Shown piece after piece: positions 8,284 through 13,452 of a stretch of 13,452 nt of DNA (its first letter is position 1; each line of letters opens with the position of its first letter). Both the position numbers and the translations under genes were made by a program. The DNA comes from Gammaproteobacteria bacterium. GTDB lineage: Bacteria > Pseudomonadota > Gammaproteobacteria > Pseudomonadales > Pseudomonadaceae. Location of the stretch: positions 1 to 13,452 of the forward strand of contig JAAZCO010000383.1 of NCBI GenBank assembly GCA_012513235.1, in the 5' to 3' direction. The notes beneath the pieces are model-generated. The model was not told where the DNA came from. It searched no databases and saw only the letters and a program-made list of their open reading frames with translations.

Positions 8284-8321
8284 TGTCGGTCTTCAGGCCG
8301 ACAAGGGCGTTGCCAACGCCC
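8284..8321. repeat. Tandem hairpins after ercS, including repeat copy 1
   Basis: Hairpin one pairs TGTCGG (8284-8289) with CCGACA (8298-8303), extendable inward to eight pairs with a TTCA loop. Hairpin two pairs GGGCGTT (8305-8311) with AACGCCC (8315-8321) around a three-base loop. One base separates them. Neither is followed by a T run on either strand, so a factor-independent terminator is doubtful, although they could still shape the ercS 3' end. Bases 8286-8303 recur at 9399-9416 with 17 of 18 identities, which suggests a dispersed, REP-like element. Confidence 0.6.
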
Positions 8322-8482
8322 CGAACCCCACACGATGCGTTAAGGCAAACACTAATGCCGCCCAATAAAACACCCTATCTGCAATAGGATGCTGGTCAAC
8401 CCCTTAAAAAGCGCTTAAACTGCGGCATTAATTTTTAACGCCACCCTCGGGTTGAGTGGGATCTAAAAGGACGTTGTAAGCC
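8322..8482. other. Structured non-coding leader region before the rfaH unit
   Basis: I see no convincing gene here. TAATGCCGC (8353-8361) and GCGGCATTA (8422-8430) form a nine-base inverted repeat 60 bases apart. CCTAT/ATAGG makes a small hairpin inside the interval at about 8384-8398. A weak sigma-70-like pair, TTAAAA (8404-8409) and ATTAAT (8427-8432) at 17 bases, could be the promoter for the short ORF and rfaH; four of six bases match in each box. AAAAGGA at 8465-8471 is a possible ribosome binding site for the ATG at 8483. Confidence 0.35.
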
Positions 8483-8656
8483 ATGGATAAGCATTACCGC
8501 TTATATGCAATTGATGATGCAACACCAACTCTCAAGCATGCCATGCACACGACAGAGCGCTTTGCTGATGGTGCAAATCACCTATGCCACCCAGCACACA
8601 AGCCGCATTACGCCGCGCCGCACTCACTCCCCACCGCGTGGTCACCCCGCGGATGA
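8483..8656 (+). CDS. Short histidine-rich ORF coupled to rfaH (possible leader peptide)
   Basis: The ORF runs from ATG 8483 to TGA 8656 and would encode 57 residues, beginning MDKHYRLYAIDDATPTLKHA. I do not recognise it. It contains eight histidines (positions 4, 19, 22, 33, 36, 39, 42 and 47), about one in seven, and no membrane segment. AAAAGGA lies 11 bases upstream of the start, slightly far. Its TGA overlaps the rfaH ATG as ATGA, the arrangement of translationally coupled genes, and the rfaH start has no good ribosome binding site of its own. It may be a leader ORF that delivers ribosomes to rfaH, a small protein, or chance; the overlap is the main support. Confidence 0.35.
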   Translation: MDKHYRLYAIDDATPTLKHAMHTTERFADGANHLCHPAHKPHYAAPHSLPTAWSPRG

Positions 8657-9183
8657 TCCAGCCCCACAACACCGACCCTAGCAGCACACATAACCCCAAC
8701 TGGTATGTGGTGCTGACCAAGCCCAAACAAGAGCTGCGCGCGCAAGAGCACCTTGAGCGCCAAGGCGGCGTGGCTTTTGTACCGATGTTTGCCAACGAGC
8801 GCATCATCCGTGGCCAGCGCGTGGTGCGCCAAGAGCCTTTATTTCCGGGCTATTTGTTTTTACAGATCGGCGAGCACGAAGCACTGCTGAGCAAAGTGCG
8901 CTCCACCTTAGGCGTACGCCAGCTTTTGACCTTTGCCGGCCAAGTGATGACCATCGCCCCCAGCATCATCGCCGACTTACAACAACGCAACACCCACACC
9001 GAGATACACACGCCCGAGCCATTTAGCGCCGGGCAAAGCGTCACCCTAGAACACGGCCCCTTTGCGCACTATCAAGCACTCTTCAAAGAGTACGATGGTG
9101 CGGAACGGGGCATTATTTTGCTCAGCCTTTTAGGCCAGCAAAACGAATTAGTGATCCAACTGGCCGACCTGCGCGCAAACTAA
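8653..9183 (+). CDS. rfaH: RfaH, NusG-family transcription antiterminator
   Basis: The product is 176 residues from ATG 8653. RfaH binds RNA polymerase paused at ops, suppresses pausing and Rho termination, and recruits ribosomes to long surface-polysaccharide operons. The N-terminal NGN domain starts at Trp17 and contains RAQEHLERQ and EPLFPGYLF; the C-terminal domain follows residue 122. Against E. coli RfaH as I recall it, the ops-reading residues Lys10, His20, Arg23, Gln24 and Thr72 correspond to Lys23, His33, Arg36, Gln37 and Thr85, while Arg73 is Leu86. The interdomain salt-bridge pair Glu48-Arg138 is kept as Glu61-Arg152, arguing for the autoinhibited, ops-dependent class rather than NusG. 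An in-frame ATG at 8584 would add 23 non-conserved residues; 8653 fits family length and overlaps the preceding ORF. Confidence 0.9.
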   Translation: MIQPHNTDPSSTHNPNWYVVLTKPKQELRAQEHLERQGGVAFVPMFANERIIRGQRVVRQEPLFPGYLFLQIGEHEALLSKVRSTLGVRQLLTFAGQVMTIAPSIIADLQQRNTHTEIHTPEPFSAGQSVTLEHGPFAHYQALFKEYDGAERGIILLSLLGQQNELVIQLADLRAN

Positions 9184-9247
9184 CGCACAACGACCAGCAC
9201 AACTTAAAATACGACGCGATATCAGGGACCTGCGCGAACAACCCTAG

Positions 9248-9259
9248 GGCGGTAGCGTG
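9248..9259 (+). promoter_or_regulatory. ops element (JUMPstart core), RfaH recruitment site
   Basis: GGCGGTAGCGTG is identical over all 12 positions to the ops core that pauses RNA polymerase and is read by RfaH on the non-template strand. It is on the coding strand, 65 bases after the rfaH stop and 225 bases before the flippase ATG, the expected place in a polysaccharide operon leader. Flanking bases 9246-9251 can pair with 9266-9271 to enclose it. No strong promoter is visible in the short space between rfaH and ops. Confidence 0.93.
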
Positions 9260-9288
9260 CCTAAACGCCTTCATTGCAAGACGCACAC

Positions 9289-9385
9289 CGTCATTGCGAG
9301 AAGCGTAGCGACGCGGCAATCCACCCCGCAAACCACGCGGTGCTAGAAACATGGACTGCCACGGCCTCCGGCCTCGCAGAGACAG
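9289..9385. repeat. REP-like imperfect palindromic repeat
   Basis: The left arm (9289-9323, starting CGTCATTGCGAG and ending GGCAATCCA) and the right arm (9352-9385, starting TGGACTGCC) are imperfect inverted copies. TGCGAG at 9295-9300 matches CTCGCA at 9373-9378 exactly, and GGCAATCCA pairs with TGGACTGCC at eight of nine positions. The right arm contains a GGCC-TCC-GGCC hairpin. The motif resembles intergenic GTCATTGCGAG-type palindromes I know from many bacterial genomes. A partial copy, TCATTGCAAG, lies just before it at 9271-9280. No transposase is present. Confidence 0.65.
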
Positions 9386-9398
9386 CATCTTAGGTAGG

Positions 9399-9416
9399 TC
9401 GATCTTCAGGCCGACA
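9399..9416. repeat. 18-base repeat copy 2 flanking the rfaH unit
   Basis: The stretch around TCTTCAGGCCGACA matches 8286-8303 at 17 of 18 positions in the same orientation. The two copies bracket the leader ORF, rfaH, ops and the REP-like palindrome at a distance of about 1.1 kb. Here only a short GTCG/CGAC helix is possible. It could be a scar of rearrangement or simply a dispersed genomic repeat. The remaining bases to the flippase start (9417-9484) are A+T rich with no clear promoter. Confidence 0.6.
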
Positions 9417-9484
9417 TAGACATTGTAAGCACCTTAAATAGTAGTTAAACCTAAAACAGCAGAATAAAAATTGAAGATTTTAAA

Positions 9485-10762
9485 ATGAAAGTTCTAAAAA
9501 AAACTGGGTTTATCGCTGGCGCAGGGGTTTACCTGTTTTCAAACATCTTCAATGCCATCATCCCCTTTATACTGCTACCCGTTTTAACAAGGTATTTAAG
9601 CCCAGAAGAATATGGTGAGGTTGCCATGTTCCAAACCTTGTTAGGTGCTTTAGGCGCTTTTGTGGGTATGACATTTGTCGGGGCTGCAGGTCGTAAATAC
9701 TATGATGATGACCTGCCTAAAAGTGAGTTGGCTGAGTTTGTTGGCTCATGTATACAGCTTGCGATTGTCTTATCAGTTATTGTTTTTGTTGTTCTTTTTG
9801 TATTTAAAGCTGAGTTCTCAAACTGGTTATCGTTAAAAACGGATTACATTTTATTTGCAGTCGTAGTTGCTGCATGTTCGGTTGTTGTTGCTCTGCGTCT
9901 AAATCTGTGGCAAGTACAGAAAAAAGCGATTCAATACGGCGCGTTACAAATGTCGCAAAGCCTGTTTAATATGCTGCTGTCTTTGCTGCTGGTGGTTGTT
10001 TTGCTAACCGGCGCGAAAGGTCGGATTGATGCTCAGATAGCAGCCAGCCTAGTGTTTGCATTGATTGCTTTTTACTTGTTAAAAAAAGATGGCTTACTCA
10101 AGGTTCTGATTTGGCGTAAAGATTATTTAGCAGAAATTTTGCGTTTTGGTGTGCCGCTCATGCCGCACCTTGCCGGTGGATTCTTACTGAACTCAGTTGA
10201 CCGCTTTGTTATCAATGATGAGTTAGGGCTTGCCGAAGCCGGTATTTACATGGTTGCCGTACAGCTCACCGCAGCTGCTGGCATAGTTTTTGGTGCTATA
10301 AATAATGCTTACGTGCCTTGGTTGTTTGAGAAATTAAAAGCTAACGTTTACCAAGAAAAGCAAAAGATAGTTAAGCTCACCTACCTTTGGTTTTTATGCA
10401 TTATTTTAGGTGTAGTGCTCGCGTTTTTTATAGGGCCTTGGTTGGTTGTGCTTGTAGCGGGTGAGAAATACGCACAAGCAGGCGAAGTGATTGGCTGGTT
10501 AGCATTGGGGCAAGGCTTTCAAGGTATGTATCTGATGGTGACAAACTATATATTCTTCTCGAAAAAAACAGGTCTGCTTTCAGTTGCTTCAATTAGTTCA
10601 GGCTTTATAAACCTACTCTTGCTCATCGTTTTTGTTCGTATTCTAGGCTTGCAAGGCGCTGCTATTGCTTTCGCCTTATCAATGGGAATTCGTTTCTTAT
10701 TAACATGGTTGATCGCGCATAAGCGACATCCTATGCCGTGGATCAGTTTTTTAAAGAATTAG
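9485..10762 (+). CDS. wzx: Wzx-type oligosaccharide flippase
   Basis: This 425-residue, strongly hydrophobic protein has about 12 to 14 membrane segments spread along its length and a basic cytoplasmic N terminus (MKVLKKTGF). It fits the polysaccharide transporter (MATE-like) family that flips undecaprenyl-linked sugar repeat units across the inner membrane for O antigen or capsule assembly. The TRYLSPEEYGEVAMFQT segment near residues 36-52 is characteristic of the first loop in this family. It is the first gene after the ops site and is followed after seven bases by the dehydratase gene. Its ribosome binding site is weak (AAGA region). Base composition is clearly more A+T rich than the PQQ genes, as is common for O-antigen loci. 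The substrate cannot be read from sequence. Confidence 0.85.
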   Translation: MKVLKKTGFIAGAGVYLFSNIFNAIIPFILLPVLTRYLSPEEYGEVAMFQTLLGALGAFVGMTFVGAAGRKYYDDDLPKSELAEFVGSCIQLAIVLSVIVFVVLFVFKAEFSNWLSLKTDYILFAVVVAACSVVVALRLNLWQVQKKAIQYGALQMSQSLFNMLLSLLLVVVLLTGAKGRIDAQIAASLVFALIAFYLLKKDGLLKVLIWRKDYLAEILRFGVPLMPHLAGGFLLNSVDRFVINDELGLAEAGIYMVAVQLTAAAGIVFGAINNAYVPWLFEKLKANVYQEKQKIVKLTYLWFLCIILGVVLAFFIGPWLVVLVAGEKYAQAGEVIGWLALGQGFQGMYLMVTNYIFFSKKTGLLSVASISSGFINLLLLIVFVRILGLQGAAIAFALSMGIRFLLTWLIAHKRHPMPWISFLKN

Positions 10763-10769
10763 GTGCATT

Positions 10770-11960
10770 ATGACTTCTGTTTTAAGTTTAATCGGTAGAG
10801 ATAAAGAGTTGTTCTCTAGTGATATCAGTAATAATCAGCAAGAGTTAGCTGGGAAAGTTAGTTCTTCTCGCTTCCTGGTTTTAGGCGGAGCCGGCTCAAT
10901 CGGCCAAGCCGTCGTCAAAGAAATTTTCAAACGCAATCCTCAAAAACTCCACGTTGTTGATATCAGTGAAAACAACATGGTTGAACTGGTGCGTGATATT
11001 CGCAGTAGCTTTGGCTATATCAATGGCGATTTCCAAACCTTTGCTTTGGATATTGGCTCGACAGAGTACGATGCTTTTTTTAAAGCTGATGGCCAATACG
11101 ACTATGTACTGAACCTCTCTGCACTCAAGCATGTCCGTAGTGAGAAAGATCCTTATACATTGATGCGTATGATCGAAGTGAATGTTTTTAATACTGATAA
11201 AACACTTCAGCAGTGTATCGATGCAGGTGTGAAAAAGTATTTTTGCGTCTCAACAGATAAAGCTGCAAACCCAGTTAACATGATGGGTGCTAGCAAGCGC
11301 ATTATGGAAATGTTTGTGATGCGAAAATCACAGCAAATGAATGTTTCTATGGCTCGCTTTGCTAACGTAGCTTTCTCTGATGGGTCTTTACTGCATGGTT
11401 TTAATCAGCGTTTAGAAAAGCGTCAGCCAATCGTTGCACCGAATGATATCAAGCGTTATTTTGTTACGCCGCAAGAGTCGGGTGAGTTGTGCTTAATGTC
11501 ATGCATCTTTGGTGAGAACCGCGACATATTTTTTCCGAAACTCAGTGAAAATCTACACTTAATTTCCTTTGCCGATATTGCAGTTAAATATCTTAAGCAG
11601 AAAGGTTTCGAGCCCGTCTTATGCTCAACTGAAGATGAAGCACGTGAACTCGCAAAAACGCTTCCGGAGCAGGGTAAATGGCCTTGTTTATTTACGGGCA
11701 GTGATACCACCGGTGAAAAAGACTTTGAAGAGTTTTTCACCGATGCAGAAACGCTTGATATGGAGCGCTTTATTAATCTCGGTGTGATTAAAAACGAACC
11801 TGAGTTTAATATTGAGCTGCTAAAAGAGTTTGAAGAAACAATCATGGCGATGAAAAAAGAATTGGCTTGGGATAAAGAGTCCATTGTTAAACTGTTCTTT
11901 AAAATGATTCCTGATTTTGGTCACAAAGAAACAGGCAAATACCTTGATGCGAAGATGTGA
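10770..11960 (+). CDS. legB: UDP-sugar 4,6-dehydratase, LegB/FlaA1-like (nonulosonic acid pathway)
   Basis: The protein has 396 residues and is an extended short-chain dehydrogenase. A Rossmann NAD-binding motif (GGAGSIGQAV) begins near residue 38. LSALKHV, then STDKAANPVN and MGASKR (Ser161, Met172, Lys176), follow. Methionine replaces the usual tyrosine, the Ser-Met-Lys arrangement I know from WbpM-type dehydratases. The expected reaction is removal of water from an NDP-HexNAc to give a 4-keto-6-deoxy sugar, the first step toward legionaminic-type sugars when followed, as here, by a LegC aminotransferase and a NeuC-type epimerase. It is longer than the roughly 320-350 residues I associate with LegB and PseB, with extra N- and C-terminal segments. 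AGGTG at 10761-10765 precedes the ATG. The exact substrate and isomer are uncertain. Confidence 0.8.
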   Translation: MTSVLSLIGRDKELFSSDISNNQQELAGKVSSSRFLVLGGAGSIGQAVVKEIFKRNPQKLHVVDISENNMVELVRDIRSSFGYINGDFQTFALDIGSTEYDAFFKADGQYDYVLNLSALKHVRSEKDPYTLMRMIEVNVFNTDKTLQQCIDAGVKKYFCVSTDKAANPVNMMGASKRIMEMFVMRKSQQMNVSMARFANVAFSDGSLLHGFNQRLEKRQPIVAPNDIKRYFVTPQESGELCLMSCIFGENRDIFFPKLSENLHLISFADIAVKYLKQKGFEPVLCSTEDEARELAKTLPEQGKWPCLFTGSDTTGEKDFEEFFTDAETLDMERFINLGVIKNEPEFNIELLKEFEETIMAMKKELAWDKESIVKLFFKMIPDFGHKETGKYLDAKM

Positions 11961-11966
11961 GGCAAA

Positions 11967-13112
11967 ATGCAAACCAAACTAATTAAGCTCGTAAGGGATA
12001 TTTACTCAACTGATGAGTTTATTCCACTTCATGCTCCGACTTTTGCAGGCAATGAACAGGCCTACCTTGCTGAAACTATTACCAGCGCATTCGTTTCCAG
12101 CGTCGGAAAGTTTGTTGATGAGTTTGAGCAGAAGATTCAGGACTATACCCACATCACTCGTGCTGTCGCTACAGTGAATGGTACTGCGGCACTCCACGCT
12201 GCCTTGCATCTTGCTGATGTTAAAGCGGGCGATTTAGTTATCACTCAAGCACTGACTTTTGTCGCAACCTGTAATGCGCTGTACCACATGGGTGCTAAGC
12301 CAGTCTTTATTGATATTGAGCCGAATGCTTTTGGTCTGTGTCCTGTAGCCACTGAAGCTTGGCTTACTGAACATGCGATGCTCGATGCTGATGGCCAGTG
12401 CCGTCATAAAGACAGTGGTGCAGCAATTAAAGCTGTGATGCCAATGCATACCTTTGGTCATCCGGTCCAGCTTGATGAGTTACTAAAGGTGTGCCAAGAG
12501 TGGGATTTAACCTTAGTTGAAGATGCTGCAGAAAGCTTAGGCTCTTTTTATAAGGGTAAACATACCGGCACTTTAGGCCGCTTTGGCGCATTAAGTTTTA
12601 ATGGCAACAAAGTTATTACAACCGGTGGTGGCGGTATGTTGCTGTGTCAATCTGAAGAAGATGGCAAGCACGCTAAGCATGTGACTACGACAGCTAAGCA
12701 GCCCCATCCCTATGAGTTTTATCATGATGAGCCAGGTTTCAACTATCGCATGCCAAACTTAAATGCGGCCTTAGGTTGCGCGCAAATGGAACAGCTCGAA
12801 GCGATGCTTGCTAATAAGCGTAAAATCGCAGAGCAGTATGAGCAGTTTTTTAGCGAAACAGAGTTCAAGTTTGTTAAAGAACCTGATTATGCACAGTCTA
12901 ATTACTGGTTAAATGCAGTGTTATGTCCTGACTTAGAGAGTCGCAATACATTGTTGAAACAAACCAATGCAGCAGGTGTAATGACTCGCCCAGTGTGGCA
13001 ATTAATGCACCGTTTACCGATGTTTGCTGATGCGTTACGAGGTGATCTGACAAGCTCCGAATGGGCTGAGGCTCGCTTGGTTAATCTGCCTAGCTCGCCT
13101 GTAGGAAACTAG
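11967..13112 (+). CDS. legC: LegC-family PLP-dependent sugar aminotransferase
   Basis: A 381-residue DegT/DnrJ/EryC1-type aminotransferase that should add an amino group at C4 of the keto sugar made by the preceding dehydratase, using glutamate and pyridoxal phosphate. The PLP-binding lysine is Lys215 in SFNGNK, followed by TTGGGG. The cofactor-nitrogen aspartate is Asp186 in VEDAAES. NGTAALHAAL and the TFVATCNAL region are family features, and the C-terminal half contains FNYRMPNLNAALGCAQ. The length is normal and nothing is missing. TGAGG at the end of the dehydratase gene provides the ribosome binding site, six bases after the stop. The 2-epimerase gene begins one base after the stop codon. 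LegC is preferred to PseC because of the NeuC-like gene that follows. Confidence 0.85.
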   Translation: MQTKLIKLVRDIYSTDEFIPLHAPTFAGNEQAYLAETITSAFVSSVGKFVDEFEQKIQDYTHITRAVATVNGTAALHAALHLADVKAGDLVITQALTFVATCNALYHMGAKPVFIDIEPNAFGLCPVATEAWLTEHAMLDADGQCRHKDSGAAIKAVMPMHTFGHPVQLDELLKVCQEWDLTLVEDAAESLGSFYKGKHTGTLGRFGALSFNGNKVITTGGGGMLLCQSEEDGKHAKHVTTTAKQPHPYEFYHDEPGFNYRMPNLNAALGCAQMEQLEAMLANKRKIAEQYEQFFSETEFKFVKEPDYAQSNYWLNAVLCPDLESRNTLLKQTNAAGVMTRPVWQLMHRLPMFADALRGDLTSSEWAEARLVNLPSSPVGN

Positions 13113-13113
13113 T

Positions 13114-13452
13114 ATGAGAAAAGTTGCAGTTTTTACAGGTACACGCGCTGAATACGGTTTGTTGTATTGGTTATTAAAAGACTTACAACAAGACTCTGAG
13201 ATTGAATTGCAGCTTCTAGTTTCAGCCATGCACTTATCACCTGAATTTGGTATGACCTACCAGCAGATAGAGGCAGATGGTTTTACTATTACTGAAAAAG
13301 TAGAAATGCTGTTGTCTTCTGACTCAGCCGTTGGGACTGCTAAGAGTATTGGTTTAGGTGTGTTGGGTTTTGCCGATGCTTTAGAACGAATGAAACCAGA
13401 TGTATTGGTTGTATTAGGTGACCGCTTTGAAGCTTTAGCGGTTACTCAAGCG
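13114..13452 (+). CDS. NeuC/LegG-type hydrolysing UDP-sugar 2-epimerase, 3' truncated by window
   Basis: Only the first 113 codons are inside the window; the frame is open at the right edge. The N-terminal signature FTGTRAEYGLL (residues 7-17) and VVLGDRFEALA near residues 100-110 are typical of hydrolysing UDP-N-acetylglucosamine 2-epimerases. In sialic and legionaminic acid synthesis these release UDP and give the manno-configured sugar used by a NeuB-type synthase. In this operon the substrate is probably the 4-amino-6-deoxy sugar from the aminotransferase, making LegG more likely than true NeuC. TAGGAA at about 13102-13107 serves the ATG. Synthase, cytidylyltransferase and acetyltransferase genes would be expected beyond the edge. 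Confidence 0.85.
   Translation, partial: MRKVAVFTGTRAEYGLLYWLLKDLQQDSEIELQLLVSAMHLSPEFGMTYQQIEADGFTITEKVEMLLSSDSAVGTAKSIGLGVLGFADALERMKPDVLVVLGDRFEALAVTQA

Noticed and set aside
8284..8321. Intrinsic terminator after ercS
   Set aside because: The hairpins are good but no T tract follows on either strand; I treat them as repeat or processing structures.
8584..8652. Upstream ATG start for rfaH giving 199 residues
   Set aside because: The extra 23 residues are not RfaH-like, no ribosome binding site precedes it, and the ATGA overlap supports 8653. It cannot be fully excluded.
9205..9210. TAAAAT as the -10 box of a promoter just before ops
   Set aside because: No -35-like sequence lies 16-18 bases upstream, so the match is too weak to call.
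9289..9416. CRISPR array or insertion sequence
   Set aside because: There are no regularly spaced identical repeats and no transposase; the pattern fits a single REP-like palindrome plus a short dispersed repeat.

Overview
The window looks like chromosomal DNA of a Pseudomonas-like gammaproteobacterium. The main reason is gene order: pqqB-pqqC-pqqD-pqqE, an S9-family peptidase (pqqH), the iron alcohol dehydrogenase ercA and the sensor kinase ercS follow each other on the + strand, the arrangement I know from the Pseudomonas aeruginosa ethanol-oxidation/PQQ locus. The exact genus cannot be read from this sequence alone.

Positions 1-5127: the PQQ cofactor pathway without a readable pqqA, whose 3' end lies at or just beyond the left edge. 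A very stable C(UUCG)G hairpin at 25-46 sits in the pqqA-pqqB space. pqqB to pqqE are tightly packed with overlaps and are followed after 5 bases by the S9 peptidase gene, which carries an in-frame hexanucleotide microsatellite. Positions 5128-5366 are a non-coding gap with inverted repeats, a possible control region for ercA. ercA and ercS overlap by 17 bases and probably act together in the regulatory cascade that turns on PQQ-dependent ethanol oxidation.

Positions 8242-9484 are a switch region. A structured 240-base stretch leads into a short histidine-rich ORF whose stop overlaps (ATGA) the best start of an rfaH homologue. Sixty-four bases after rfaH ends there is a complete 12-base match to the ops element (GGCGGTAGCGTG), the recruitment site for RfaH on the non-template strand. 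A REP-like imperfect palindrome and the second copy of an 18-base repeat (first copy upstream of rfaH) follow before the next gene.

Positions 9485-13452: a polysaccharide operon, visibly richer in A and T than the PQQ half. It encodes a Wzx-type flippase, a nucleotide-sugar 4,6-dehydratase, a LegC-family aminotransferase and the start of a NeuC/LegG-type hydrolysing 2-epimerase. Together the last three point to a legionaminic-acid-type nonulosonic acid made for O antigen or capsule. The operon probably depends on the adjacent RfaH acting at ops. The most interesting feature is this compact in-cis unit: coupled leader ORF, rfaH, ops, a repeat-rich untranslated leader and the surface-sugar operon.
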